DNA of 64,000 bases, taken from Streptomyces reniochalinae. GTDB lineage: Bacteria; Actinomycetota; Actinomycetes; Streptomycetales; Streptomycetaceae. Position 1 is the stretch's first letter. Every line of letters starts with the position of its first letter. The position numbers were made by a program, and so were the translations under genes. The stretch covers positions 1 to 64,000 of the forward strand of contig NZ_QOIM01000043.1 in NCBI RefSeq assembly GCF_003323735.1, read 5' to 3'. Shown piece after piece: positions 50,903-62,177 of the stretch. Below the pieces are notes generated by a model. It worked only from the letters and a program-made list of their open reading frames with translations. It made no database searches and had not been told where the DNA came from.

Positions 50903-52144
50903 TCATCCGGCCCGGGCCGCCGTCGCACTCGGACGGATGAAGGAACGCCATCCTCCGGCGGGCTTCTCGCCCACCTCAAGGGTGCGCAACTTGGCCAGCA
51001 GACGGGGGTCCTGCGCGTCCAGCCAGTCGGTGAGCTGGCGGAACGAGACGCAGCGGACGCCCTCCTTGCGGCAGACCGTCTTCATGACGTGCTCCACGGC
51101 GTCCATGTAGATGCCGCCGTTCCAGTCCTCGAAGTGGTTGCCGATGATCATTGGTGCGCGGTTGCCGTTGTAGGCACGCTCGAAGCCCTGGAGGAGGCCG
51201 TCGCGCATCTGGCGCTTCCAGGCCGGTCGTTTCTCCACCGATCCGTCGACCGTCCCGGACTGGTTGGCCATGAAGTTGTAGTCCATCGAGAGGGTTTCGA
51301 ACTTCCTTCCTGGCACAGGTACCTGTTGCAGGGGCATGTCCCACAGACCCTGGCGCTTGTCCGGCCAGACCTGGGTGCCGTTGCCGCTCGAGTCGTAGCG
51401 GAAGCCCATCTGGCTCGCCGCCTTCAGCAGGTTCTCCTGGCCCTCGAGGCAGGGGGTACGACCGCCGACCAACTCCCGTGTGTAGTCGAAGGGCAGCGCC
51501 TTGGCCGCCCCGAAGCCGGTGGTCGTCTTCCAGTGCTCGACGAACCAGCGTGCCTGCTTGATCTCGCTCTTCCACTGGTCGACGGACCAGGAGTCCACGC
51601 CGCTCGGGCCGCAGAAGTGACCGTTGAAGTGGGTGCCGATCTCGCTGCCGTCCAGCCAGGCCTTGCGGACCTGCTTGAGCGTGGCACGGACGTTCTTGTC
51701 CTTCAGGTAGCCGATGTCGGAGGCTCCGGCGGCGTGTCCGGGCGGGGAGTAACGTTTCGCCTCGTCCTCCGGCAGCGTGTAGATACCGCTGAGGAAGTAG
51801 GTCTGCGCCGCCCCGTACTTCCTGCCGGCCTCGCGGAAGCGGGAGAAGAGCTTCTTGCTGTCCTCTCCGGCGCCGTCCCACGAGAAGACGACGAACTGCG
51901 GCGGCTTCTGACCCGGCTTGAGCTTGTGCGGTGTCGGCTGGAAGGGCTGGCGCCCCGTCAACGACGTCGAGCCGTCCCCCAGTAGCTGGACCTTGCCCTG
52001 CGGATTGGCCTTCGGCGCCCCGCCCGGTGACTCCTCGGTCCGCTGGGGGCTGTTGCCACCCGAGCATCCGGCGGCCGCTACGGACAGCGCCAGAGCCGCC
52101 AGGACCGCGGTGGTGAGAGCGGGTCGTCTTCGCGTGGCTGCCAT
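50903..52144 (-). CDS. secreted lipoprotein with polysaccharide-deacetylase-like fold
   Basis: 413 residues from ATG 52144 (GACGAGGTGAGCCCG upstream). The signal peptide LTTAVLAALALSVAAAGC ends in a lipobox. The body has FVVFSWDGAGEDSKKLFSRF (a strand with one Asp as in NodB-type motif 1), GSEIGTHFNGHFCGPSGVDSW (His-x-x-x-His of the metal site) and a late NHFEDWNGG. The canonical NodB TFDDG signature is reduced, so hydrolase activity is uncertain. Cell-wall or polysaccharide role inferred. Separate promoter upstream in an A/T-richer region (52205-52260). Confidence 0.7.
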   Translation of the reverse strand: MAATRRRPALTTAVLAALALSVAAAGCSGGNSPQRTEESPGGAPKANPQGKVQLLGDGSTSLTGRQPFQPTPHKLKPGQKPPQFVVFSWDGAGEDSKKLFSRFREAGRKYGAAQTYFLSGIYTLPEDEAKRYSPPGHAAGASDIGYLKDKNVRATLKQVRKAWLDGSEIGTHFNGHFCGPSGVDSWSVDQWKSEIKQARWFVEHWKTTTGFGAAKALPFDYTRELVGGRTPCLEGQENLLKAASQMGFRYDSSGNGTQVWPDKRQGLWDMPLQQVPVPGRKFETLSMDYNFMANQSGTVDGSVEKRPAWKRQMRDGLLQGFERAYNGNRAPMIIGNHFEDWNGGIYMDAVEHVMKTVCRKEGVRCVSFRQLTDWLDAQDPRLLAKLRTLEVGEKPAGGWRSFIRPSATAARAG

Positions 52145-52778
52145 CGGGCTCACCTCGTCCTCTCGCCTTGTCTCGTCGGTCACCGGACGCGACCGGCGTC
52201 GTCGCCATGCGGAACAAAAGTGACACGAGACGTTAATCAGACAAATAGGACAAGCTGCTTTTTAGGCGGCTTTCACTCGATGGGCGGAACACAGACCGCC
52301 GGGGCCCACTCCGCACTTCACCAAGGCTTTACTTGGGATTACCTTTCATGTACTCACCCTTGGGGGAAGCCGGAAGGCCACGTGCGGCCGGCTGGCCTCC
52401 TCGCCGCGTCACCACCTCTGACGCGGCCTCACCACTGACCCGGCGTCACCCCCGAGGCGCCCCCTTACCCGTCGCCACCGCCCCGGCCACCGCCGGCCTC
52501 CACAGCACCGGCGGAGCCACCACCGGCCCGCCCCCCACCGACAAGCCATCGCCCCGGGCCGGGAGCGACCCCGCTCTCGGCGTCCCCACGTCACCGACCG
52601 CCACCCGGCACAGCCGTGCCCTACTCGTGTTCCGCTCGCGAATCCGTCCCGCCAGATGTACGAGGCAACGACATCTGACAGGTCTACACCAATTTCGGCG
52701 GCGGCCCTTGTCATGGGGGTGGGGCGGCTGATGAGCTATGGCCGGGACACAGCGCACACCCCGGGAAAGGGAGATGCC
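52145..52778. other. intergenic region between the lipoprotein gene and acs
   Basis: 634 bp. The first 120 bp are A/T-richer (ACGTTAATCAGACAAATAGG) and likely carry the lipoprotein promoter. No supported gene in 52300-52760; it is Pro-codon-like GC-rich sequence. The GGGAAAGGGAG ribosome site of the acs leader lies at about 52763-52773. Confidence 0.4.
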
Positions 52779-52825
52779 GTGAGCAACGAAAGCCTGGCCA
52801 ACCTGCTCAAGGAGGAGGGAGAGAA

Positions 52826-52829
<4 letters not shown>
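52779..52829 (+). CDS. 16-residue acs leader peptide duplicating the Acs N-terminus
   Basis: GTG 52779 with GGGAAAGGGAG upstream encodes VSNESLANLLKEEGEK and a stop that overlaps the acs ATG (ATGA). It mirrors the Acs start (SSLSNLLKEERRFAPP). In other streptomycetes the acs N-terminus itself reads SNESLANLLKEERRFAPP from memory, so this looks like a tandem duplication that split the original start into a coupled leader. Confidence 0.55.
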
Positions 52830-54793
<1,964 letters not shown>

Positions 54794-54805
54794 GCCGCCC
54801 GGTAC

Positions 54806-54850
54806 CGAGCGAGGGGGCGGCCGGCAACACGCCGGCCGCCCCCTCGCTCG
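54806..54850 (+). terminator. terminator of acs
   Basis: Perfect 20-bp GC-rich stem (54806-54825 with 54831-54850), AACAC loop, then TGTTGGTT. One of the longest stems in the window. Confidence 0.85.
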
Positions 54851-54968
54851 TGTTGGTTACCCTGGTGGAGGCGCGTAAAGAACGTGCCAAGGACGAGGGG
54901 CGAGCCGGGAAGTCTGGTCGGCACACACCGCAGGTGTGTCCGCGACCAGCCCTGGAGGCCTGGCCAGC

Positions 54969-56558
54969 ATGACTCCGCCGACCGACCCGCCGTCCCCGCA
55001 GTCCCCGACCACGCAGCCGACCCCACCCGCCGGGTCGCCCACGTCGCCCGAGTCGTCCAGGGCTTTCGCATCACCCGAGGCACCTGAGGCACCCGGCGCA
55101 CCCGGAGCATCCGAGTCGTCCGGAACCCCCGAGGCGCCCCGACCGCCCGAGGTACCCGGATCCCCGCCACCCGGGCGCCGCTCCGTCTTTCTGGGCAGGC
55201 TGCCGCTGGGGGAACGGAAGTACCTCGCGGACGCGCTGCGGACCGAGACGGTGGGCGGCACGCTCCTGCTGATCGCCGCCGTGCTGGCGCTGCTGCTGGC
55301 CAACACCGGCCTCAGCGGTTTCTACGAGACCGTCAGGGACTTCCACCTCGGGCCCGAGGCGCTGCACCTGAACCTGTCGGCGGCGGACTGGGCCAAGGAC
55401 GGTCTGCTGACGCTCTTCTTCTTCGTCGCCGGGATCGAACTCAAACGCGAGCTGGTCGCGGGCGAGCTGCGCGATCCGCGGGCGGCGGCGCTGCCGATCG
55501 TCTCCGCGCTGTGCGGGATGGCGGTTCCGGCGCTGTTCTACGTGGCCTCTGCGGCGGCCGGCGGCGGCGACCTGCGCGGCTGGGCGATCCCGATGGCGAC
55601 GGACATCGCGTTCGCGCTGGGCGTGCTGGCCGTACTCGGTACGGGGCTGCCCTCGGCGCTGCGCGCGTTCTTGCTGACGCTCGCGGTGGTGGACGACCTG
55701 GGCGCCATCGTGATCATCGCCGTCTTCTACTCGGCGGGCCTCAGCTTCGGCGCGCTGGCGGGGGCGGTCGCGGGGCTGGCGGTGCTCTGGTTCCTGCACC
55801 ACAGGGGCGTGCGGGGCTGGTACGTGTACGTGCCGCTCGCGGTCGTCGTGTGGGGGCTGATGCACGCCAGCGGGGTGCACGCCACGGTGGCGGGGGTGGC
55901 GATGGGGCTGATGTTGCGCTGCACGGTACGGGAGGGCGAGCGGACCTCTCCGGCGGCGCACATCGAACACCTGGTCAGGCCGTTGTCGGCCGGGCTCGCG
56001 GTGCCGCTCTTCGCGCTGTTCGCGGCGGGTGTCGCCGTCTCGGGCGGCGCGATGACGAAGGTGTTCACCCAGCCGGAGACGCTGGGAGTGGTGCTCGGGC
56101 TGCTGGTGGGCAAGACGCTCGGCGTGTTCGGTGGCGCCTGGGCGGCGGCGCGCTTCACCAGGGCGGAGCTGAACCGGGACCTGGCCTGGGCCGACGTACT
56201 GGCCGTCGCCACTCTTTCCGGTATCGGTTTCACCGTCTCTCTTCTGATCAGTGACCTGGCGTTCGCCGGCGGGGCGGGCGCCCTGGCCGACGAGGCGAAG
56301 GCCGCCGTGCTGACCGGTTCGCTGCTGGCAGCCCTCGTGGCGGGCGTGCTGCTCAAGCTCCGGGCCCGCAGCCACCGTTCGCTGCTGGAGGACGAGGACC
56401 GTGACGAGGACGGCGACGGCGTCCCGGACGTGTACAAGGAGCACGACCCGGAGTTCCATCTGCGGATGGCGGCGCTGTACGAGGCGAGAGCGGACGAGCA
56501 CCGCAGGCTCGCCGAGGTGGCCAGGGGCCGGGACGTGACGGACGATGGTCCGGCATGA
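54969..56558 (+). CDS. nhaA: Na+/H+ antiporter NhaA with acidic C-terminal tail
   Basis: 529 residues from ATG 54969 (GGAGG about 12 nt upstream; GTG 54942 is an alternative). A Pro/Ser/Glu-rich N-terminus of about 75 residues precedes the 12-helix NhaA core: VAGIELKRELVAGEL, MATDIAFALGVLAVLG and VVDDLGAIVIIAVFYS with the paired catalytic aspartates. The cytoplasmic tail carries DEDRDEDGDGVPDVY, resembling an EF-hand/calcium loop. NhaA is normally about 390-440 residues. Followed by the holin-like gene. Confidence 0.9.
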   Translation: MTPPTDPPSPQSPTTQPTPPAGSPTSPESSRAFASPEAPEAPGAPGASESSGTPEAPRPPEVPGSPPPGRRSVFLGRLPLGERKYLADALRTETVGGTLLLIAAVLALLLANTGLSGFYETVRDFHLGPEALHLNLSAADWAKDGLLTLFFFVAGIELKRELVAGELRDPRAAALPIVSALCGMAVPALFYVASAAAGGGDLRGWAIPMATDIAFALGVLAVLGTGLPSALRAFLLTLAVVDDLGAIVIIAVFYSAGLSFGALAGAVAGLAVLWFLHHRGVRGWYVYVPLAVVVWGLMHASGVHATVAGVAMGLMLRCTVREGERTSPAAHIEHLVRPLSAGLAVPLFALFAAGVAVSGGAMTKVFTQPETLGVVLGLLVGKTLGVFGGAWAAARFTRAELNRDLAWADVLAVATLSGIGFTVSLLISDLAFAGGAGALADEAKAAVLTGSLLAALVAGVLLKLRARSHRSLLEDEDRDEDGDGVPDVYKEHDPEFHLRMAALYEARADEHRRLAEVARGRDVTDDGPA

Positions 56559-56693
56559 TCGGAGCCCACGGCATGTTGACCGACCGGTAATCCGGGCACT
56601 AGCCAGGGGAAGCCCCGGGCCCGCACGCCACGGGACCGCACACCGCGGGACCGTACGCCGCGGACCCGTACGAGGAGCAAGGGAGACACAGCG

Positions 56694-57164
56694 ATGAGCG
56701 CAGCCGACGACGGCCGCAGCCTCGGCCAGTTGGTCGCGGCGGCCACTGCGGAGATGTCCGCACTGGTGCACGACGAGATCGCGCTGGCCAAGGTCGAACT
56801 GCGGCAGGACGTCAAGCGCGGGGTGATGGGCAGCGGCGCCGCCCTGGTCGCCGGTGTCCTGCTGCTCTTCGCCCTTCCGGTGCTGAGCTTCGCCGCCGCC
56901 TTCGGCATCCACAACCTGGGGCTCGGCCTCGCGTGGTCGTTCCTGATCGTGGGCGGCGCCTTCATCGCGCTCGCGCTGATCCTCCTGCTGCTGGCGCTGG
57001 TCAAGTTCAAGAGGGTGGCCAAGAGCAAGAGCCCGCAGAAGTCGGTGGCCTCGGCCAAGCAGAGCGCGTCCGTGCTCTCGCACGCCAAGCCGCACCCCCG
57101 TGCGGCGGAGAACGGAGGGAAGGAGCGCCCGCAGGTGCAGGGTGTGACACGCTCGTCCGTATGA
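56694..57164 (+). CDS. phage-holin-superfamily (DUF1469-like) membrane protein
   Basis: 156 residues. SLGQLVAAATAEMSALVHDEIALAKVELRQDVKRGV is the amphipathic N-terminus of Holin-X/DUF1469 proteins, followed by two membrane helices (SGAALVAGVLLLFALPVLSFAAAF and LAWSFLIVGGAFIALALILLLLAL) and a Lys/Ser-rich tail. GGGAGACACAGCG precedes ATG 56694. The stop overlaps the hydrolase start by 4 nt. Orthologue of Rv3669-type proteins in the conserved cluster. Function unknown. Confidence 0.75.
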   Translation: MSAADDGRSLGQLVAAATAEMSALVHDEIALAKVELRQDVKRGVMGSGAALVAGVLLLFALPVLSFAAAFGIHNLGLGLAWSFLIVGGAFIALALILLLLALVKFKRVAKSKSPQKSVASAKQSASVLSHAKPHPRAAENGGKERPQVQGVTRSSV

Positions 57165-58096
57165 CGCTCGCAGACAGTCCCGCGGCCGTGATCCGTCCCG
57201 AGGGCCCCTGGACTCACCGGGACGTGGCCGCCAACGGAGCACGCTTCCACATCACCGAAATGGGTGACGGGCCGCTGGTGCTGCTGCTGCACGGCTTCCC
57301 GCAGTACTGGTGGGCGTGGCGGCACCAGCTCCCCGCGCTCGCGGACGCCGGATACCGCGCCGTGGCGATGGACCTGCGCGGGGTCGGCGGTAGCGACCGT
57401 ACGCCGCGCGGCTACGACCCGGCCAACCTCGCACTCGATGTAACCGGGGTCATCCGCTCCCTGGGCGAGCCGGACGCGGCGCTGGTCGGACACGACCTGG
57501 GTGGCTATCTGGCATGGACGGCCGCGGTGATGCGGCCCAAGCTGATCCGCCGGCTCGTGGCCGTCTCGATGCCGCACCCCCGCCGCTGGCGGGCGGCCAT
57601 GCTGGCCGACGTACGCCAGACGGCGGCCAGCTCGCACATCTGGGGCTTCCAGCGCCCCTGGGTGCCCGAGCGGCAACTCGTCGCGGACGACGGCGCCTTG
57701 GTGGGGAAGCTGATCAGGGAGTGGGCAGGCCCGAAGCTGGCGGGCCCGACCGAGGACGCCGCGGTCGAGAACTACCGGCGCGCGATGTGCGTGCCCTCCA
57801 CGGCGCACTGCTCGGTGGAGCCGTACCGGTGGCTGGTGCGGTCGCTGGCCCGCCCTGACGGTGTGCAGTTCTACCGCAGGATGAAGCGCCCCGTGCGGGT
57901 GCCGACGCTGCATCTGCACGGTTCACTCGATCCGGTGGCGCGCACACGCAGCGCCGCGGGGTCGGGGGAGTACGTCGAGGCCCCGTACCGCTGGCGCCTC
58001 TTCGACGGGCTGGGGCACTGGCCGCACGAGGAGGACCCGCAGGTCTTCACCAGCGAACTGGTGCACTGGCTCAGCGACCCGGAACCGGACCGCTGA
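57161..58096 (+). CDS. alpha/beta hydrolase, epoxide-hydrolase-like (EphE-type)
   Basis: 311 residues from ATG 57161, overlapping the previous stop (ATGA). Oxyanion HGFPQYWWAW, DLRGVGGSDRTPRGYD, nucleophile elbow LVGHDLGGYLAW (Asp as in epoxide hydrolases) and a C-terminal GLGHWPHEEDP with the catalytic His. Position after the holin-like gene and before marP matches mycobacterial ephE. Substrate unknown. Confidence 0.8.
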   Translation: MTLADSPAAVIRPEGPWTHRDVAANGARFHITEMGDGPLVLLLHGFPQYWWAWRHQLPALADAGYRAVAMDLRGVGGSDRTPRGYDPANLALDVTGVIRSLGEPDAALVGHDLGGYLAWTAAVMRPKLIRRLVAVSMPHPRRWRAAMLADVRQTAASSHIWGFQRPWVPERQLVADDGALVGKLIREWAGPKLAGPTEDAAVENYRRAMCVPSTAHCSVEPYRWLVRSLARPDGVQFYRRMKRPVRVPTLHLHGSLDPVARTRSAAGSGEYVEAPYRWRLFDGLGHWPHEEDPQVFTSELVHWLSDPEPDR

Positions 58097-58300
58097 ACCA
58101 CTGCCGGGCCGCGGGGACTCGGGGATCCGGAGACGCGCGGGGGACAGTGGGCCGCCGGGCCGCGGAGGTCACACTTTCCCTCCCCTCTCCCTCCCCTTTC
58201 CAGCCCGTTTCTCTTCCGTCTCGTACACATGCCCGGCGCATAGGCCGAATGAGGGGCGTACGGGCGATTACTGACCATGACCCAGGGGCAGGGAGCCGGT

Positions 58301-58486
58301 ATGGGCTTGACGCACGACTTTGGTGACGTGGCACGCAACCGCGGGCATCTGAGGGGACACCGCGGTCAGTTCTCCCCGCGTGCCGCCGCCCGGCCGCATC
58401 CCGCGCACGCCGAGCTGGGCATTTCACGCATCCTGCGCCGCCGGGCGCGCTGGGTGGGCGCCAGACTGCGGCACACCCGCACCTGA
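58301..58486 (+). CDS. small basic protein, unknown function
   Basis: 61 residues from ATG 58301 (GGGAG 6-7 nt upstream; ATG 58277 in frame is an alternative). MGLTHDFGDVARNRGHLRGHRGQFSPRAAARPHPAHAELGISRILRRRARWVGARL is rich in Arg and His. No domain recognised. Convergent with marP. Its reality is uncertain. Confidence 0.4.
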   Translation: MGLTHDFGDVARNRGHLRGHRGQFSPRAAARPHPAHAELGISRILRRRARWVGARLRHTRT

Positions 58487-58548
58487 CCTCGCGGGCCCCG
58501 ACGCCTCGGCGGCGCCCAAGACCCGGCCTCGGAGCGAGGGGCTACGCC

Positions 58549-59748
58549 TCACAGCGCGCAGCCCTGGGTGTCGACCGGTCGCTGTGCCGTGCGGCCCCGG
58601 ACGATGTCGTCGCGGATCTCGTCGATGCTCAGCGCGTAGCCGGTGCGGTCGTCGTCCAGGGACTTGGCGAACACGACGCCGTAGACCCGGCCGTCGGGCG
58701 TGAGCAGCGGGCCGCCGGAGTTGCCCTGCCGGATCATGGCGTAGAGGGAGTAGACGTCGCGGTTGACGGTGCCCCGGTGGTAGATGTCGGGGCCCTTGGC
58801 GTGGACGCGGCCGCGTACCCGCGCGGAGCGTACGTCGTAGCCGCCGTTCTCCGGGAAGCCGGCGACGATGGCGCCGTCCCCGCTGTCGGCGTCCTGCTCG
58901 GCGAAGCGCAGCACGGGCGCGCGCAGCCCGGGGACGTCGACGACGGCGATGTCGCGCTTCCAGTCGTAGAGCACGACGCGGCCCTCGTGGCGCGCTCCCT
59001 CGCCGCCGATCTGTACGGTCGGATGCTCGACGCCGCCGACGACGTGCGCGTTGGTCAGCACCTTGCCGGGCGAGAAGACGAACCCGGTGCCCTCCAGCTC
59101 CTTGCCGCAGCCGGGCGCCGTACCGACGACCTTGACGATGCTGCGTGAGGCGCGCTCGGCCACGGGGCTGCCCGCCAGCTTCGGGTCGGGCGGGGAGACG
59201 TCGCGGATCGGCTCGTCGGAGAACGGCGAGAAGACCTGCGGGTAGCCGTTCTCGGCCAGCAGCGAGGCGAAGTCGTCGAACCAGCGGTTGCTCTGCTCCG
59301 GCATGACCTGGTCGACGCCGTGCAGGATCGCCGAGCCGCGTACCTCCTTGCCGGGCGTCGTGAGGGACGTGCCGGCCAGTGCCGTGCCCAGCAGCCAGGC
59401 GACGAACAGCATCGCGAGGACGTTGACGAGCGCACCCCCGGTCGCATCCAGCGCACGCGCGGGCGACCAGGTGATGTACTGCCGCAGCTTGTTGCCCAGA
59501 TGGGTGGTGAGTGCCTGCCCGACCGAGGCGCAGACGATCACGACGACCACGGCGCCGATCGCCATCCCGGGGCCGGGCCGGCTCCCGTCGGTGAACTGGT
59601 CCCACAGCAGCGGCAGCACGAGCAGCGCCACCAGACCGCCGCCCAGGAAACCGAGGACGGACAGGATGCCGACGACGAAGCCCTGACGGTATCCGACGAT
59701 CGCGAACCACACGGCTGCCACGATCAGCAGTACGTCCAGCACGTTCAC
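58549..59748 (-). CDS. marP: MarP-type membrane serine protease
   Basis: 399 residues. Four membrane helices of a CvpA/colicin V domain (VLLIVAAVWFAIVGYRQGFVVGIL, LGFLGGGLVALLVLPLL, AIGAVVVVIVCASVGQAL, ALVNVLAMLFVAWLLG) precede a trypsin-fold protease: VLTNAHVVGGVEHP (His), WKRDIAVVDVPG (Asp) and MIRQGNSGGPLL (Ser). This is the periplasmic acid-resistance protease MarP (Rv3671c in M. tuberculosis), which cleaves a cell-wall hydrolase at low pH. The cysteine pair PGCGKELEG and TQGCAL may bind as in MarP. Confidence 0.9.
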   Translation of the reverse strand: MNVLDVLLIVAAVWFAIVGYRQGFVVGILSVLGFLGGGLVALLVLPLLWDQFTDGSRPGPGMAIGAVVVVIVCASVGQALTTHLGNKLRQYITWSPARALDATGGALVNVLAMLFVAWLLGTALAGTSLTTPGKEVRGSAILHGVDQVMPEQSNRWFDDFASLLAENGYPQVFSPFSDEPIRDVSPPDPKLAGSPVAERASRSIVKVVGTAPGCGKELEGTGFVFSPGKVLTNAHVVGGVEHPTVQIGGEGARHEGRVVLYDWKRDIAVVDVPGLRAPVLRFAEQDADSGDGAIVAGFPENGGYDVRSARVRGRVHAKGPDIYHRGTVNRDVYSLYAMIRQGNSGGPLLTPDGRVYGVVFAKSLDDDRTGYALSIDEIRDDIVRGRTAQRPVDTQGCAL

Positions 59749-59868
59749 CGAATCATCCTCGCCTCGGGTTCACATCGACCTGCCCCGCCCGTTTCTCCTC
59801 ACGGGCGCTCCGTGTGGAACGTACGGGGGACGGAAGAGACACCGTCTCATGAGGGCGCGGGGCGAGGA

Positions 59869-60699
59869 TCACGCGTGCCAGTCGAGGGGCACCCGGCGGT
59901 CGTGGTCCCAGGGGCGCTCCCAGCCGGCGTAGTGCAGGAGCCGGTCGATGACGCCCGCGGTGAACCCCCACACCAGCGCGGAGCCGACCATGAAGGCAGG
60001 GCCCACGTGCCCGGCCGGGTGGACGGCCATGGCCCGGTTGGCCGGGTCGGTGAGCTCGGTGACGGGAACGGTGAACACGCGTGCCGTCTCGGCCGGGTCC
60101 ACGGGCGCCACCGGGCTCGGGCGGCGCCACCAGCCGAGCACGGGCGTGACGACGAAGCCGCTGACCGGGATGTACAGGCTCGGCAGCACTCCGAACACCT
60201 GAACGCCGGAGGGGTCGAGTCCCGTCTCCTCCTCCGCCTCGCGGAGCGCCGCACGCAGCCTCCCGTCCCCCTGCGGATCGCCGTCCTCCGGATCGAGCGA
60301 GCCCCCGGGAAACGACGGCTGCCCGGCGTGCGAGCGCAGGCTGGAGGCCCGCTGGATCAACAGCAGCTCCGGCCCCTCCTTGCCCTCTCCGAACAGCACG
60401 AGGACGGCGGAGGGTCGGCCACCGCCGTCGGGCGGCGGCAGAAAACGGCTGAGCTGGCTCGCCTCCACCGTCTCGGCGGCGTCCCGCACAGGCGCCAGCC
60501 AGTCGGGCAGACCGCGCCCGCTGACCTCCACCTCCGGCAGACCGGCGGCGGGCGGCGGGGAGGGCTGGAAGCGGCGGGACTGGCCGGAGTGGCGGGAGTG
60601 ATCGGACTGGTCGGACTGGCCGGAGTGGCGGGAGTGATCGGACTCGTGGGAGCTGTGGGCGTGGTGGGACTGATGGGAGTGGTGCCTGGCAGGCGTCAC
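59869..60699 (-). CDS. NUDIX hydrolase (CoA pyrophosphatase type) with His/Ser-rich N-terminus
   Basis: 276 residues from GTG 60699, overlapping the nth stop by 4 nt. Residues 5-45 are His/Ser/Asp-rich with a repeated SDHSRHSGQS. The NUDIX domain includes LLLIQRASSLRSHAGQPSFPGGSLDPEDG, the CoAse upstream element, and the Nudix box GG(S)...RAALREAEEETGLDP with a short insert. Similar to Rv3672c. Substrate probably coenzyme A or a nucleotide; not certain. Translationally coupled to nth. Confidence 0.85.
   Translation of the reverse strand: MTPARHHSHQSHHAHSSHESDHSRHSGQSDQSDHSRHSGQSRRFQPSPPPAAGLPEVEVSGRGLPDWLAPVRDAAETVEASQLSRFLPPPDGGGRPSAVLVLFGEGKEGPELLLIQRASSLRSHAGQPSFPGGSLDPEDGDPQGDGRLRAALREAEEETGLDPSGVQVFGVLPSLYIPVSGFVVTPVLGWWRRPSPVAPVDPAETARVFTVPVTELTDPANRAMAVHPAGHVGPAFMVGSALVWGFTAGVIDRLLHYAGWERPWDHDRRVPLDWHA
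60578..60650. repeat. direct repeat in the NUDIX 5' coding region
   Basis: The 29-bp unit GGACTGGCCGGAGTGGCGGG-AGTGATCGG occurs twice in tandem and encodes the SDHSRHSGQS duplication. Confidence 0.6.
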
Positions 60700-61937
60700 C
60701 GGGCGGCTCCGCTGCCGCCCTCGGCCGCCGCACGCGAGGGCAGCGGCGGCGCGGGCTGCCCCGGGTAGTCGGCCGGCGGCTTGAGACGCTGCCCCGGCTG
60801 ACCGCCCATCTCGTACTTGAGCAGCTTCTTCGCCTTCTCCGGATCGGTCTCGCCCTCCCCGTACGAAGGGCACAGCTCGGCGATGGGGCAGGCACCGCAG
60901 GCGGGCTTGCGGGAGTGACAGATGCGGCGGCCGTGGAAGATCGTACGGTGCGAGAACATCGTCCACTCGCTCTCGGGCAGCAGGTCGTCGATCTCCTGCT
61001 CGACCTTCACGGCGTCCGTCTGCTCGGTGAGCTTCCAACGGCGCACAAGCCGGCCGAAGTGGGTGTCGACGGTCAGTCCCGGGAGGCCGAACGCGTTGCC
61101 CATCACCACGAACGCCGTCTTGCGGCCGACGCCCGGCAGCTTCACCAGCTCCTCGACGGTGCCCGGAACCTCGCCGCCGAAGTCGTCTCGCAGGGCGGCC
61201 GAGAGCCCCAGCAGCGACTTCGCCTTCGAGCGGAAGAAACCCGTGGGACGGATCAGCTCCTCGAGCTCCTCCGGGTTGGCGGCGGCCAGGTCCTCGGGGG
61301 TGGGGTAGGCGGCGAAGAGGGCGGGGGTCGTCTGGTTGACGCGCAGGTCGGTCGTCTGGGCGGAGAGGACGGTCGCCACCAGCAATTCGAACGGATTCTC
61401 GAAATCGAGTTCCGGGTGAGCGTAGTAGTACACCTCAGCCAGCGCGTCGTTGATCCGCGCCGCCCGCTTCGCCTTGGACTCCTGCGACTCCGGCCTCGTG
61501 CCGGCCGCCTGCTTGGCGGCCGTGGCCTTCTTCCCCGCCACCCCCTTCTTCGAGGCGGTGCCCTTCTTCGCGGCTGTCTTCGTGGCGGCTGCCTTCGAGG
61601 CGGCTGCCGTCTTCTTCGCCGGGGCCGCCGACTTCCCCGCAGCCGCCTTCTTCGTGGCAGCCGTCTTCTTCGTGGCGGCCGTCGCCTTCGTGGCGGCCGT
61701 CGCCTTCGTGGCGGCTGCCTTCTTCGTCGCGGCCGTCGCCTTCGTTCCGGTGGCGCCGGTGGATGCCGTGGGGGCCGTTCTGGTGGCGGCGCGCTTGGTG
61801 GCCGCCTTCTCGGGGGACGCCTTCTTCGGAGCGGCCTTCCCGGGCTCCGGGGCGGCCTTCTTGCCCGTCGTCGTCCGGCCCGTCGTCCCCTTGGGGGACT
61901 CGTGTTCGCTCACAGCGGAATCCTCCGTCACCGTCAC
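60696..61937 (-). CDS. nth: endonuclease III with Lys/Ala-rich N-terminal extension
   Basis: 413 residues; the normal family has about 215. Residues 1-165 are an H1-histone-like (AATKKA)-repeat tail. The glycosylase core: PFELLVATVLSAQTTDLRVNQTTP, helix-hairpin-helix LPGVGRKTAFVVM with the catalytic Lys, then LTVDTHFGRLVRRW with the catalytic Asp, and the [4Fe-4S] cluster CHSRKPACGACPIAELC (C-x7-C-x2-C-x5-C). Repairs oxidised pyrimidines. A Pro/Gly-rich C-terminus of about 45 residues is extra. The long tail probably aids DNA binding. Confidence 0.9.
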   Translation of the reverse strand: MTVTEDSAVSEHESPKGTTGRTTTGKKAAPEPGKAAPKKASPEKAATKRAATRTAPTASTGATGTKATAATKKAAATKATAATKATAATKKTAATKKAAAGKSAAPAKKTAAASKAAATKTAAKKGTASKKGVAGKKATAAKQAAGTRPESQESKAKRAARINDALAEVYYYAHPELDFENPFELLVATVLSAQTTDLRVNQTTPALFAAYPTPEDLAAANPEELEELIRPTGFFRSKAKSLLGLSAALRDDFGGEVPGTVEELVKLPGVGRKTAFVVMGNAFGLPGLTVDTHFGRLVRRWKLTEQTDAVKVEQEIDDLLPESEWTMFSHRTIFHGRRICHSRKPACGACPIAELCPSYGEGETDPEKAKKLLKYEMGGQPGQRLKPPADYPGQPAPPLPSRAAAEGGSGAAR

Positions 61938-62177
61938 CCGTCCAGGCCCCCGCCCGTCGCTTCACTCCGTGGCCGGGGGACACTCGGCCAGCGTAAGGGC
62001 GCCCACCGACATTCGTGGCTCACGCAGCCGATCCGCGGCCCTAGCGCGCCCCGCGTTGGGGCTCACGGCATGAGTGCGTCAAACTTGGGACTGATTGCTG
62101 TGACTGATCGCATGGTTTCACCGTCCGGCATCATGGGATCCACGGACCCCATGGGCAGGTCGACAAGGAGAGAACTC
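61938..62177. promoter_or_regulatory. divergent promoter region of nth and crp
   Basis: 240 bp between the nth start and crp. It contains CTTGGGACTGATTGCTGTGACTGATCGCATGG around 62084-62115, where TGTGACTGATCGCA resembles a half-conserved CRP site (TGTGA-N6-TCACA), possibly autoregulation. AAGGAGAG is the crp ribosome site. Confidence 0.4.
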
